A stretch of 64,000 bases of DNA from Verrucomicrobiia bacterium (lineage in GTDB: Bacteria > Verrucomicrobiota > Verrucomicrobiia > Verrucomicrobiales > DEV007). Shown here piece by piece: positions 8,401 to 18,551 of the stretch. The notes under the pieces are model-generated. The model worked only from the letters and a program-made list of their open reading frames with translations. It was not told the origin of the DNA and did no database searches. The number at the start of each line of letters is the position of its first letter. The stretch's first letter is position 1. A program made the position numbers and the translations under genes. The stretch covers positions 47,075 through 111,074 of the forward strand of contig JAUIAH010000026.1 in NCBI GenBank assembly GCA_030425385.1, in the 5' to 3' direction.

Positions 8401-9474
8401 ATGTCCAACAACGCCCCTTTCGCTCTGATTCTTGCCGGTGGTAGCGGCACGCGCTTCTGGCCTGTGAGTCGCAATGCGCGCCCGAAGCAACTCCTGAATC
8501 TCTTCGACGACGCTACCCTCCTGGAAAAGACCGTCACGCGACTGGAAGGCTTCATTCCCAAGGAGAACATTCTTATCCTGACCAATGTGGATCAGGAAGC
8601 TGGCGTGCGCGATCTCCTCGATCTTCCGGATGAGAATATCATCGCGGAGCCTGCCAAACGCGACACAGCTCCAGCCATCGCCTTGGCGGTGGGATGGGTG
8701 CGGAAACGGAATCCCAAGGGGGTCATGGTGGTGCTGCCCGCAGATCATCTCATCACCGAGGTGGACAAATTTCAGGCGGTCTTGAAGAACGCCGCCGCCG
8801 CCGCAGAGAACACCGAAGCGCTGGTGACCATTGGGATCAAACCCACTTGGCCGTGCCCCAGCTACGGCTACATCGAACGCGCTGGCGAAGCGGATCTGCC
8901 CGATGGGGTCTGCGACATGCCCGTCTACGAAGTGAAGCGGTTCCGCGAGAAACCGACCCCCGAGGTGGCGCAAGAATTCCTCGATCAGGGCACCTTCACA
9001 TGGAATGGCGGAATGTTTATCTGGTCTGCAGAAACGGTGCGCACCGAATTGCAGACCCACGTCCCGGAACTCGCCTCGTTTATTGACGCTGTCGCCGAGA
9101 CCGATGATCTCCCCGCGCTCCTCAACGAACAGTTTCCCACCCTGCCAAAGATCTCGATCGACTTTGCCCTCATGGAGAAGGCCAAGCGTGTGCTGAATCT
9201 CGAGGCGATCTTCGACTGGGACGACGTGGGTTCCTGGATCTCGGTGGCCAAGTATTTGAAGGCAGACGCGAATGACAATCGCTCCAATGCCGAGCTCACC
9301 CAGATCGATGCCAAGAACAACATCATCTTCTCTAAAGAAGGCAAACGCATTGCTCTGTTAGGAGTCGAAGATCTCATTGTGGTGCAGACGGATGACGCCG
9401 TCCTCATCGCTCAACGCGATCAGGCGGATGCCATCAAGAAGCTCGTGGACGCGGTGCCCAAGGAACTCCATTGA
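8401..9474 (+). CDS. manC: Mannose-1-phosphate guanylyltransferase
   Basis: 357 residues. It makes GDP-mannose from mannose-1-phosphate and GTP in the cytoplasm, feeding glycan and exopolysaccharide synthesis. The nucleotidyltransferase signature LILAGGSGTRFWPVSRNARP is at residues 8-27, followed by PKQLLNLF. VVLPADHLI at about 111 carries the metal-binding region, and RFREKPTPE and FTWNGGMFIWSA follow as in this family. The length fits the short form, without the C-terminal phosphomannose isomerase domain of bifunctional ManC. A ribosome site aaaggag lies at 8382-8388. The RuvX-like gene starts at or within a few bases of its stop. Linkage to polysaccharide export genes at 47185-51641 is functional only, not positional. 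Confidence 0.88.
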   Translation: MSNNAPFALILAGGSGTRFWPVSRNARPKQLLNLFDDATLLEKTVTRLEGFIPKENILILTNVDQEAGVRDLLDLPDENIIAEPAKRDTAPAIALAVGWVRKRNPKGVMVVLPADHLITEVDKFQAVLKNAAAAAENTEALVTIGIKPTWPCPSYGYIERAGEADLPDGVCDMPVYEVKRFREKPTPEVAQEFLDQGTFTWNGGMFIWSAETVRTELQTHVPELASFIDAVAETDDLPALLNEQFPTLPKISIDFALMEKAKRVLNLEAIFDWDDVGSWISVAKYLKADANDNRSNAELTQIDAKNNIIFSKEGKRIALLGVEDLIVVQTDDAVLIAQRDQADAIKKLVDAVPKELH

Positions 9475-9480
9475 TTGGGG

Positions 9481-9918
9481 GTGGACCCCTCCCCCGCTCT
9501 CCAACCACGTCTCCTCGGCGTCGACTACGGCGATGCTCGGATTGGGCTGGCCATCAGTGATGAATTAGGCCTCTTCGCACATCCGTTAGAGACCATTCAT
9601 TGTCGACAAACGCACCCGCTCAAGCGCATCGCCGAACTCGTTCAGGAGAAAGGCATCGCCAAGATTGTCCTCGGTCTCCCGCTGCGGCGCGATCAATCGG
9701 AAGGACCGGCAGCTGAGAAAGTGCGCGCGTTTGCCGATCGCCTGCTGCAAGAACTCCCTAACACCATCACCCTTGATTGGATAGACGAAAGCTTCTCGAC
9801 GGTGGAGGCCCAGGCTCACCTCCACGCTGTGGGGAAGACTACCAAGAAATCGAAACCGATCATCGATCAAGCGGCTGCCGTAGTCATCTTGCAAGCCTAC
9901 ATGGATCAACAAGGCTGA
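9481..9918 (+). CDS. ruvX: RuvX/YqgF-type putative pre-16S rRNA nuclease
   Basis: About 145 residues. The RNase H-like fold is shown by GVDYGDARIGLAISDELGLF with the metal-binding Asp, IVLGLPLRRDQSEGPAAEKV in the middle, and DWIDESFSTVEAQ then KKSKPIIDQAAAVVILQAY at the end with the conserved Glu and Asp. The family (YqgF) matures 16S rRNA ends and was also proposed as a Holliday junction resolvase. There is no ATG: the start is either GTG at 9481 or TTG at 9475, directly after the TGA of the upstream gene, so translation is probably coupled. I chose GTG. Confidence 0.85.
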   Translation: MDPSPALQPRLLGVDYGDARIGLAISDELGLFAHPLETIHCRQTHPLKRIAELVQEKGIAKIVLGLPLRRDQSEGPAAEKVRAFADRLLQELPNTITLDWIDESFSTVEAQAHLHAVGKTTKKSKPIIDQAAAVVILQAYMDQQG

Positions 9919-9976
9919 AAGGTTCTTGCCAAACTCAGGCTTGAGCTTGCTCTTCCCACCAGGCAGATTGCCCTCC

Positions 9977-10966
9977 ATGAAAGTCGTCATTACCGGAGGT
10001 GCCGGGTTCATTGGTCTACGTCTCGCTCGCCGATTGTTAGAGCTCGGTCATTTGATCGATAGCAGTGGCGAAGAGCGCGCGATCACCAAGCTCGTCCTCA
10101 ATGACATTGCCGAGCCATCCGTCCCGCTTCCCGAAGACACGCGCCTGAACTTTCTGCCAGGCGACTTCGGCGAGCCCGCGTTGTTAGACCAATTGATCAC
10201 GCCGGATACAGGAGTCGTCTTCCATCTTGCAGCCGTAGTGAGCGGCGGGGCCGAGGAAGACTTCGACCTCGGGATGCGTGTCAATTTGCACAACACACAG
10301 TGTTTGTTAGAAAGTCTACGGGCGTTGGAAACCTGCCCTCGCTTGGTATTTGCCAGTTCCGTGGCAGCCTACGGCGGGGATCTTCCTGAGGTCATTCAAG
10401 ACGACACGCCGCTCACGCCGCAAACCTCCTATGGCGGGCAGAAAGCGATCACCGAGTTTCTCATCAACGACTACACCCGTCGCGGTTTTCTCGATGGACG
10501 CGCCCTTCGGCTCCCGACCATCGTCGTACGTCCCGGCAAGCCTAACAAAGCCGCGTCCAGTTTCGCGAGTGCGGTCGTGCGCGAGCCTCTTCAGGGCACG
10601 CCTTACGCCTGTCCCGTGGCGCCCGAGACCGGTGTTTGGGTGCTTTCCCCGAAGCAAGTGGTCGAGAGCTTTCTCCACGCGGAACGCTTGCCCGCCGAGA
10701 CGTGGGGATTCCATCGCGCGCTCGCCCTCCCTGGCCTCACCACCACCGTGCAAGATATGGTCGATGCCATGCGAGCCGTCGGCGGTGAGAAGGTGGTCGA
10801 TCGCCTTTCATGGGAACCAGATCCAGTCATCGAACGCATCGTGCGCACATGGCCCGTGCGATTCGCTCCCAAACGCGCGCTCGACATGGGGTTTGAAGCG
10901 GACGCCGGCATCAGCCAGATGATTGATGACTTTGTGAGGGAAGAACTCCAAGGCCAAGTCGCTTGA
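9977..10966 (+). CDS. denD: D-erythronate dehydrogenase-like NAD-dependent epimerase/dehydratase
   Basis: 329 residues from the ATG at 9977 (MKVVITGGAGFIGLRLARRL). An extended-SDR Rossmann fold is shown by GGAGFIG at 7-13, LVFASSVAAYGGDLPE, and the YxxxK active site in TSYGGQKAITEFLINDY. DGRALRLPTIVVRPGKPNKA followed by SSFASAVVREPL is characteristic of the DenD group, which oxidises D-erythronate at C2 in tetronate catabolism. The other den genes (OtnK kinase, OtnI, OtnC) are not in the window, so the substrate is inferred from sequence alone. It follows RuvX by 58 bases on the same strand. Confidence 0.72.
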   Translation: MKVVITGGAGFIGLRLARRLLELGHLIDSSGEERAITKLVLNDIAEPSVPLPEDTRLNFLPGDFGEPALLDQLITPDTGVVFHLAAVVSGGAEEDFDLGMRVNLHNTQCLLESLRALETCPRLVFASSVAAYGGDLPEVIQDDTPLTPQTSYGGQKAITEFLINDYTRRGFLDGRALRLPTIVVRPGKPNKAASSFASAVVREPLQGTPYACPVAPETGVWVLSPKQVVESFLHAERLPAETWGFHRALALPGLTTTVQDMVDAMRAVGGEKVVDRLSWEPDPVIERIVRTWPVRFAPKRALDMGFEADAGISQMIDDFVREELQGQVA

Positions 10967-11042
10967 GACAAGCGCGCTAACTTCTCTCACTTGCTGACTT
11001 GCCGTAGCAGGGATAACGTTGTTACCCCCAAACCCCAACCAG

Positions 11043-14000
11043 ATGATACCAGATATCTTCTCCAAAGTCGGGGCGTGGCGGCACCATGCTGCCATTGCCA
11101 TTGTCACCGGAGCTGGGTTGTCCGGCCTGCATGCGCAGGACCCGGAGCCTGACTTCACATTCGATTTCAACACGGATCCTTCCGACCAGATTGACATCAT
11201 CACGAACAACCCCGGCTCGACCGAGTGGCGTGCCAGTGGTGGTGTCGATGACACGGGCTACCTCAGCCTAACGGACGCCACCAACGGCACCCGTGCAGCC
11301 ATCATCTTTGATGACCCGACGGGTGGCAAACCCATTGAAGGACTGAACTTCTCCGTCGATTGCCGGATTGGAGGCGGCACTGATCAGCCCGCTGATGGCT
11401 TCAGTGTCAACATCGTGCGGCCGAGCGATCCCTTGCTACAAGGCGCTGGAGGCGTCGGCTATGCCGCTTCCCCCACCAACGAGGCCGATCTCCCTGAAGA
11501 AGGTTCGCAGACCGGACTCGGCATCGGTTTCGATGCATGGTACAGCGGCGGCACGGACGTCATTGGCTTCAGCGTGCGGGTCGATGGTGAACTCGTCACT
11601 CAGGTGCCGGCTCCTACCTTGAATGGTGAGGCCGATGACATCGAGTCGCTGCAAACAGGGCCTCTCAACGTCGATGATCCCCTCAGCGAACTGACCTGGC
11701 AGCCGTTCGAGGTAGACCTCACGCCTGCCGGCGAATTGACCATTTCATGGAAAGGTGAGGTCATCGTAGATGCCCTCCCCGTGAACTACTTCCCTGGTCC
11801 AGGGCAAATCGTCTTTGGCGCACGGACGGGTGATGCCAATCAGCATCATCACTTCGATAATCTGAGTTTGACCATTCTTGCGGCGGCTAAAGCTGTGGTC
11901 TCCGGGCTCGAATTCTCTCGCGAAGAGGTGAAGTTTCAGATCACCGATGGCGAAGACAGCGCCGTGGCGGATGGAAGCATTGCGCTGACGCTCAACGGCG
12001 AGGAGGTCAACGCCACCATCACCAAAGAGGGGCAGATCACGTCGATCCTCTACACCCCCGAGACGCCCTTCGAGACGGCCTCCATTCTCACCTACGAATT
12101 GACCGCCATGGATACGCTGGGGAACGATGTCGGCCGTTCAGGCACGATCGAACTGCCGGTTCCCTACTTTCCCATCGATCCCCTGCCTGGGGCGGAACCG
12201 GCGGCAGGCCAATTCGGCGTGCGCTATCTCTGGGGTGGAACCGGTGATTTCGAACAGATCAACGACGCCCGCGAAGCCATCGCCGCGATTCAGGCCGTGG
12301 CCAACGGGACGTGGGAGGGCGAGTTCTTCGACACCCTTTCGCCAGTGATCAACTACACCGGAGGTGGCATCTTTGCCGACGACCTTCAGTATCCAGAGGA
12401 AGTGACCAGTTCCGACCTGTGGACCGCTGAAGACTTCGTGCAATACGCGCGTGGTTATTTGCGCATCACTCAACCGGGCGATTACACCTTCGGCGTGCAT
12501 TCGGACGATGGCTTTGGCCTGCGGGTGCATGGCGCTAGTTTCGTCAGCTTTGACACGGGCGCGTCTGGGGAAATCGATCCTGGCGATCCATCGACCCTGT
12601 TTCACAACACCCCCACCGGAGACGCCAACACGCGCGGCGTCCTACGGGTGACTGAAGCTGGCACCTACCTCGTCGAATTCTTCTGGTATGAGCGCGGCGG
12701 TGGCGACAACGGCGAATTCTACGTTTCCAAAGGGGCGATTGAAGGTGGCGATGCCGATCCTGCCGCCAGCTGGACCCTCGTAGGCGAAAGCGAATCGTTC
12801 CTCAACTTCCCTGTGCCCGGAGTCGATGAGAACGGCTGGGACATCATCGCCTCAGCACCAGGGGGCGATGAAATCAATGACCTTGCCTCAGCACTTCTGG
12901 ATATCGAAGCGACCGGCGTGGCTGTGAATGTCGATGCCTTCAATATCGGCAACAACGGAGCCACGGGCAGCCTTCCAGGTGACATCGCCATTCCCGGGGA
13001 CACCGGCGGCGATGACGACGACTTCGCCGTGAGTGGCACAGCCAAATTAGTCATTCCGCAAGACGGCACCTACATGATTGGCTTCCAAAGCGATGACGGC
13101 ATGGAGGTCCGCATCCCTGGACAGGAGTTCATCGAAATCGTGGAGAACGCCACCGGGGAAGCCGTATTGGAGGGAGACACCATCCGTTGTGACTGCCTCA
13201 CAGGCAATAGTCGGACCGTGGCCACCATCGCGCTCACGGCTGGCACCTACGACATCGAGGCCTTGTTCTTCGAACGTGGAGGCGGCGCCTATGGAGAAGT
13301 CTTCGGTGCCGGTGAAGGCGCGTCTGGCATGTTCATCCTCACTCGGAACGGCGCTGGGATCCGCTCAGTGGAGCCCGCGCTTGCCCTCGTTGAGCCGCCT
13401 GCTCCCCAGCTCGATATCATTTCCTTCGAGAGCGATGCCGATCAGGTCAGCATCGATTTCCTCGCGCTGGATGTGAGTGCACCTCACGAGATGGAAACGA
13501 GCGCTGACCTCATCGAATGGACGGCTCTGGAAACCACGGTTTCCGTGGTGGATGGTGCTCAACTCAGAGCGGAAGTCGCTCGAGACGATGCCGCCGCAGC
13601 CTACTACCGGGTGGTCCAATTGCCACCGCCTCCGATTCTTGGATCCACTTTTGAAGATGGTGCCGATGGCTGGACGGTCGATGCAGGCGTCTGGGAATCA
13701 GGCATGCCCGCCGAGGGAACGATCACCGCGATCGAAGGCACGAATGTCTTCGCCACGAGTCTACAAGACGGCTACACCGACAACGCCAATTCTGGGCTGC
13801 GTTCGCCTATCATCGATCTCACTGGGGTGAGTAATCCCCGCCTCCGTTTCCAGTACTTCCAAGAGATGGGAGAGGATGAAGGGGTCCGCCTCGACTTCCT
13901 CGACGCCGATGGCACGCCACTCTTCAACTCTGACATTATCTTCACTGGATCGAGTGGTGGCTGGGTGGAGTTCAATCGCCCCATCCCGACAGAGGCCCGT

Positions 14001-14102
14001 GACCAGGAAATCTTCGTTGAATTCCGTCTCCTCACGGATTCGGACGCGGGCAACAACGGCTTCGGCTTTGCGCTCGACGACGTGCTGATCTCAGGAAACT
14101 AG
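11043..14102 (+). CDS. Large secreted protein with lectin-like and PA14-like domains
   Basis: 1019 residues from ATG 11043; a TTG at 11019 would add 8. The N-terminus is a long signal peptide ending ...GLSGLHAQ. Residues about 35-280 look like an L-type-lectin/LamG-like sandwich (RIGGGTDQPADGFSVNIVRP, WQPFEVDLTPAGELTISWKG). A PA14-like domain occupies about 425-560 (GYLRITQPGDYTFGVHSDDG) and a second similar one about 645-760 (DGTYMIGFQSDDGMEVRIPG). Next comes ETSADLIEWTALE, part of the tail motif seen in other exported proteins here, then a C-terminal MAM or choice-of-anchor-J-like domain (866-1019) ending FALDDVLISGN. The domains suggest carbohydrate binding outside the cell. It is followed by a strong terminator. 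Confidence 0.75.
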   Translation: MIPDIFSKVGAWRHHAAIAIVTGAGLSGLHAQDPEPDFTFDFNTDPSDQIDIITNNPGSTEWRASGGVDDTGYLSLTDATNGTRAAIIFDDPTGGKPIEGLNFSVDCRIGGGTDQPADGFSVNIVRPSDPLLQGAGGVGYAASPTNEADLPEEGSQTGLGIGFDAWYSGGTDVIGFSVRVDGELVTQVPAPTLNGEADDIESLQTGPLNVDDPLSELTWQPFEVDLTPAGELTISWKGEVIVDALPVNYFPGPGQIVFGARTGDANQHHHFDNLSLTILAAAKAVVSGLEFSREEVKFQITDGEDSAVADGSIALTLNGEEVNATITKEGQITSILYTPETPFETASILTYELTAMDTLGNDVGRSGTIELPVPYFPIDPLPGAEPAAGQFGVRYLWGGTGDFEQINDAREAIAAIQAVANGTWEGEFFDTLSPVINYTGGGIFADDLQYPEEVTSSDLWTAEDFVQYARGYLRITQPGDYTFGVHSDDGFGLRVHGASFVSFDTGASGEIDPGDPSTLFHNTPTGDANTRGVLRVTEAGTYLVEFFWYERGGGDNGEFYVSKGAIEGGDADPAASWTLVGESESFLNFPVPGVDENGWDIIASAPGGDEINDLASALLDIEATGVAVNVDAFNIGNNGATGSLPGDIAIPGDTGGDDDDFAVSGTAKLVIPQDGTYMIGFQSDDGMEVRIPGQEFIEIVENATGEAVLEGDTIRCDCLTGNSRTVATIALTAGTYDIEALFFERGGGAYGEVFGAGEGASGMFILTRNGAGIRSVEPALALVEPPAPQLDIISFESDADQVSIDFLALDVSAPHEMETSADLIEWTALETTVSVVDGAQLRAEVARDDAAAAYYRVVQLPPPPILGSTFEDGADGWTVDAGVWESGMPAEGTITAIEGTNVFATSLQDGYTDNANSGLRSPIIDLTGVSNPRLRFQYFQEMGEDEGVRLDFLDADGTPLFNSDIIFTGSSGGWVEFNRPIPTEARDQEIFVEFRLLTDSDAGNNGFGFALDDVLISGN

Positions 14103-14141
14103 AGAGAAAGGACGCCTCATCATTTGGCCTTCAAGGCCGCC

Positions 14142-14178
14142 GGAAAGGCAGCGCGGCCCTCGCGCTGCCTTTCCTTTT
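14142..14178 (+). terminator. Strong rho-independent terminator
   Basis: A perfect 14-bp stem (14142-14155 with 14161-14174, GGAAAGGCAGCGCG against its complement) encloses a 5-base loop and is followed by TTTT at 14175-14178. It lies 40 bases after the stop of the PA14-like protein and separates it from the next modular protein at 14263. It is the clearest terminator in the window. Confidence 0.9.
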
Positions 14179-14262
14179 GCCAGGCGGACCAGCTGGCACA
14201 AACGTTGCTTTGCGTACATCGTCGGCCCCTCTATCGTCGCGCCGATCCCCTACCCTGAAATC

Positions 14263-17200
14263 ATGAAACGTCTCGCTGCCCACCTTTGCACCCTTCTTGC
14301 GCTTTCCTTATCGTCCCTCTTTGCCGCCTCTTCCGTCTTACTGAAGGAGGATTTCGAGGAGAGCTCTAGCCTCGGACTCTTCACTCAAGTCAGCGTGACG
14401 AGTAACTTCGCCTGGCGATGGCTGGAGAACGACTTTGATGGACGCTTTGCCGAGATGAATGGGTATCAAGCAGATGGACCCAGCGACGACTGGCTGATCC
14501 TCACCAATCCCCTCGACCTCGGAGACGTCTCCAATCCGAATCTGGATTTCAAATTCATCGCTCGTTACGGCGGCCCTCACATTGAATTAAAGGTCTCGAG
14601 TGATTATGACCCCGCCACCCATACTGACCCCGCTGCCGCGACTTGGACGACGGTTCCTTTCTATACGGAAGGCTCAGAGTCAGAACCAAACAACGACAGC
14701 TGGGATGCGCAGTTCGCGGAAACCATCGATCTCTCCCCCTACAAGAGTGATCGCCTCTACATCGCCTTTCATTACACCTCCGTGGGTGCCGAAAGCGGCG
14801 ACGCCGCCGTGTGGCGCATTGATGAAGTGACTATCACTGATGCCGATCCCGATGCCATCTTGCTCGCCTCTGCTCTCGATGAAGTGGACCCGTGGACCCC
14901 GGTGAATGTGTCCGGTGACGACGAATGGTCCGTCTTCTTTTTAGGGGATCGTGACCGAATCGCCCTGGATGGCACCTTCGTCACCGTGCCGAATGAAGAC
15001 TGGCTCATCTCTCCACCGATCACGATCACGGATGCGGATGTGCCCCTGATCAATTTCGATTATTACACGGAGTTCGGAGGCCCTCACATTGAGTTACTCG
15101 TTTCCACCGATTACGCAGAGGGAGATCCTAACACTGCCAATTGGACACCGATTGCCATTGACTACACCAACGCAGCAGATACCGCCTGGACCAGCTACAC
15201 CGGCATCAGTCTCTACGGCATCACGGGTGAGGCAGTCCGTGTTGCTTTCAAATACACTTCCGTAGGCGGCGACACGCCTCAGGGACGCTTCATTGGCATT
15301 GGCGATGTATGCGTCTTTCGCGCGGCGGAGGCTCCAGCTCTCGAAGCCGTCGTCAAGGCCTCGACGGTCCAGCCATCGACTGAGGACACGGTGACCTTCT
15401 CGGCGCTCCCTTCAGGCGGCCAGCGCCCTTACACTTATGCCTGGGACTTTGGGGATGGCAGCACCAGCGAAGAACAGAATCCCTCTCATCAGTATGCGAC
15501 CCCGGGAATCTACACCGTTTCCTTGACGATCATGGATGCGCTCGGCGGGGAAACGACCGTGACCCAGGCGGACCTCATCACTGCAGTTAGCGCTGGCAAT
15601 GTGCTCGTGCAGACAGACTTTGAAGGACCCGAAGAGACTGACATCCCAGCCCCCTGGGAAAGCGTTAGCGTAGCGAGTGATGCCATCTGGTGGTTGGAGG
15701 CTCAGGAAGGCCGTACGGGGGCCGTGGTATCCGGTTTCGGATCGGACGAAGCTAGCGAGGACTGGCTCATTTCTCCTCCGTTCTCGGTGGTCGCCGCGGA
15801 CATTCCCGTGCTCGCCGTCGATCTCTACAGCAATTTCGATGGCCCCTTGATGGACATTCTCGTTTCCTCCGACTACGACGGCGGCAACCCTAACGAAGCC
15901 ACGTGGACATCACTGAACGTCGACTTATCGACCCTACCAGAACAAGCATGGACGGAAGTGGGTGGACTCAGCTTGGCTGGCTTGGAAGGCGATCTTCGCG
16001 TGGGCTTCAAATACACCTCAAGCGGCACAGGTAGTGGCGATGGACGCACCTACGGCGTGGATAACGTTCGTATACTCAAAGAAAGCGCCATCCCTCCTCT
16101 CACCGAGCTCACATTCAACGTCTCTGCTAGTGATGCGACCAATAGTCAGGCCGTGTCCTTTCACCCTTACATCACCGGCGGCAAACACCCTTACACATTT
16201 GCTTGGGACTTTGGGGATGGAGAGACCAGTGGTGACGCCCTTCCCACGCACACCTTCGCCACGCCTGGCACCTACACCATTCAGCTCACGGTGATGGATG
16301 CGGATGGCAATGAACGCACCCACACGCTTCCCGAAGCCATCACGATCATCGATGCGGCATCGGTTCTCCTCAATCAAGACTTCGTCGGCTTCGACGGGGA
16401 TCCTCCGTCCGATGATTGGCAAGTCATCAGTCTCGCCAGTTTTGCCGTTTGGGAACTGGACACCATCGGTGGGCAGCAAGGCATCTTTATCAATGGCTTT
16501 GGATCGGACGAAGGCAGCGACGACTGGCTCATCTCTCCCGTCATCCTGTTAGGATCCGAAGACAAGGGACTGCTCAATCTCGATTTCAACAAGTTCTTTA
16601 GTGGCGGCACCTTTGAGATCCTTGCCTCCAACACCTATGATCCCGCTTCGGAGGATCCTTCCTCTGCGGAATGGGTGCCTATCTTGGCCGACCTTTCGGC
16701 GGACGACTGGTCGCGGCTCACTGACCTTGACATTCCTCTTACGGGCGATGTTGTGTTAGGGTTTCACTACACTTCTACCGGCACCGGTGGGGGAGATGGC
16801 CAACGGATCGGCATCGACAATGTCCAGGTGATTCGATCCAGCGAATCAGACCCGGGCGACCCTGAAGCATTGATTGTGGGCGACTTTGAGGGCGAACTGG
16901 ACGCCCCCATTGCAAGCCCTTGGACCACAGTGAGCGTGGCTAGTGACGCCGACTGGTCGATCCAAGACTGGAACGACCGTTTAGGGGCATTCATGAATGG
17001 ATTCGGTGCGGACGCCGCGAGCGAAGATTGGCTCATTTCTCCGGTGGCCGATCTCAGCGGCGACCTCTTTCCTATCCTCTCCTTTAGCACGTTTGTCCGC
17101 TTCGGCGGTCCTGATATGGATGTGCTCGTTTCGAATGACTACGCGGATGGTGACCCCAATGATGCCACTTGGACTTCTCTCGGTATCGATTTCTCAGGAT

Positions 17201-18546
17201 TGCCCGAACGCGAATGGGTTGCCTTCGACGGCATCAACCTCGCGGGCATGGGATCAGCCACCACTCGACTAGCATTCAAATACGTTTCCAATGGGACGGG
17301 AGGCGGCGATGGTCGTCTCGTGGGGGTGGATGGCGTCAGCGTGACCTTGTCAGAAAGTGCCCCGCCTCTCCTGGTGGAAGCGAGTGTCAGCACGACCCAG
17401 ATTCCCGTAGGCGAGCCCGTCTCTGCAATTGCCAGCGCCTCAGGAGGCACCGGCCCCTATCAGTATAGCTGGGACTTCGGTAACGAGGCGACCAGCGCCA
17501 TGGCTGAAGCGACGCACACTTACACGGCTAGCGGGAGTTACACGGTCACTCTCACCGTGGTCGATAGCGGCGATGAGATGGCGACGCAAACGTTCAGCAT
17601 TGATGTCATCGAGGCAGGTGATTTGATCCTAGATGGCGTCTTCGACGGTGCGGACGAAACACCGATCCCCGAGCCTTGGATCAGCTACAGTGCCACAAGC
17701 GACGCCGACTGGTTGGTGGAATCGTTAGGCGGCCGCACCGGAGCAGTGATCAATGGATTCGGTGCCGATGCTGGGAGCGATGACTGGCTCATTTCTCCCC
17801 CATTTGACATCGTTCCTTGGGCGCAAACCACGCTATCCTTTGATTACTACCAACGCTTCGATGGCACCGGTATTGAAGTGCTCGTGGGAGGTGCAGGCGA
17901 CAGCGCCGAAGGAGATCCCACCACCTTGCATTGGCTCCCGGTGGCGGTGGACTTCAGTGGCGCGGTCGATTCCGAATGGTCCCCTATTTCTGGCGTATCT
18001 CTCGACGCGTTCTCTGGGCGCCAGTGCCGCCTCGCCTTCCGCTACGTGACGGCAGGAGGAGAGGCAGGGGACGGTAAACTGATAGGCCTCAATCACCTCC
18101 GTGTGCGCTCATTGCCTCTCCCGACGCCAGCACCTGACACATTCACCTATGAAGCGTGGATGGATTGGAATGGCTACTTCAAGACTGGGCATCCCGATCG
18201 TGACCCCATGGCTGATCCCGATCGCGATGGTTTCGTCAATGCCATCGAACATCGTTTCGACCTGCATCCCAAACAGGGCACAGGATTCGAGAATCTTCCA
18301 AAGCTATCCCTCGCTGAAGACGGCTCTCGTATGCTGCTCTATCGCCGGATGTCCGACGAGAATCCATGGGCCCTCGAGTTTAGCGACGACCTCCTCACCT
18401 GGGAAGTCGGGGTAGAAGGCACCGATATGGAAACGACGATCTTCGATGACGGCCAACCAGGCGACGTCTTGGAAACGGTCGAGATCAAGCTTCTCGGCGA
18501 CGGAGAAATGCGCTATGTGAGAGTGGTCCTACCGACCACCAACTAG
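14263..18546 (+). CDS. Giant secreted protein with choice-of-anchor-J-like and PKD domains
   Basis: 1427 residues. Signal peptide: LLALSLSSLFAASS. Six repeats of about 160 residues, beginning near 22, 201, 446, 700, 870 and 1121, share the pattern L..DFEG...PW..VS..SD..W, GFGSDEASEDWLISPPF, FD.Y..FGGP..E.LVS.DY..GDPN.A.W and VRVAFKYTS.G...GDGR..GIDNV; this is the choice-of-anchor J / cleaved-adhesin type of jelly roll. Three PKD domains sit between them, near 391, 645 and 1066 (YTYAWDFGDGSTSEEQNPSH, YTFAWDFGDGETSG, YQYSWDFGNEATS). The C-terminus has DPDRDGFVNAIEHRFDLHP and the shared tail. It is probably a surface adhesin or carbohydrate-binding scaffold. It ends 5 bases before the GH43 gene, so it may be co-transcribed with the GH43-GH39 pair. 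Confidence 0.82.
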   Translation: MKRLAAHLCTLLALSLSSLFAASSVLLKEDFEESSSLGLFTQVSVTSNFAWRWLENDFDGRFAEMNGYQADGPSDDWLILTNPLDLGDVSNPNLDFKFIARYGGPHIELKVSSDYDPATHTDPAAATWTTVPFYTEGSESEPNNDSWDAQFAETIDLSPYKSDRLYIAFHYTSVGAESGDAAVWRIDEVTITDADPDAILLASALDEVDPWTPVNVSGDDEWSVFFLGDRDRIALDGTFVTVPNEDWLISPPITITDADVPLINFDYYTEFGGPHIELLVSTDYAEGDPNTANWTPIAIDYTNAADTAWTSYTGISLYGITGEAVRVAFKYTSVGGDTPQGRFIGIGDVCVFRAAEAPALEAVVKASTVQPSTEDTVTFSALPSGGQRPYTYAWDFGDGSTSEEQNPSHQYATPGIYTVSLTIMDALGGETTVTQADLITAVSAGNVLVQTDFEGPEETDIPAPWESVSVASDAIWWLEAQEGRTGAVVSGFGSDEASEDWLISPPFSVVAADIPVLAVDLYSNFDGPLMDILVSSDYDGGNPNEATWTSLNVDLSTLPEQAWTEVGGLSLAGLEGDLRVGFKYTSSGTGSGDGRTYGVDNVRILKESAIPPLTELTFNVSASDATNSQAVSFHPYITGGKHPYTFAWDFGDGETSGDALPTHTFATPGTYTIQLTVMDADGNERTHTLPEAITIIDAASVLLNQDFVGFDGDPPSDDWQVISLASFAVWELDTIGGQQGIFINGFGSDEGSDDWLISPVILLGSEDKGLLNLDFNKFFSGGTFEILASNTYDPASEDPSSAEWVPILADLSADDWSRLTDLDIPLTGDVVLGFHYTSTGTGGGDGQRIGIDNVQVIRSSESDPGDPEALIVGDFEGELDAPIASPWTTVSVASDADWSIQDWNDRLGAFMNGFGADAASEDWLISPVADLSGDLFPILSFSTFVRFGGPDMDVLVSNDYADGDPNDATWTSLGIDFSGLPEREWVAFDGINLAGMGSATTRLAFKYVSNGTGGGDGRLVGVDGVSVTLSESAPPLLVEASVSTTQIPVGEPVSAIASASGGTGPYQYSWDFGNEATSAMAEATHTYTASGSYTVTLTVVDSGDEMATQTFSIDVIEAGDLILDGVFDGADETPIPEPWISYSATSDADWLVESLGGRTGAVINGFGADAGSDDWLISPPFDIVPWAQTTLSFDYYQRFDGTGIEVLVGGAGDSAEGDPTTLHWLPVAVDFSGAVDSEWSPISGVSLDAFSGRQCRLAFRYVTAGGEAGDGKLIGLNHLRVRSLPLPTPAPDTFTYEAWMDWNGYFKTGHPDRDPMADPDRDGFVNAIEHRFDLHPKQGTGFENLPKLSLAEDGSRMLLYRRMSDENPWALEFSDDLLTWEVGVEGTDMETTIFDDGQPGDVLETVEIKLLGDGEMRYVRVVLPTTN

Positions 18547-18551
18547 CCCTC

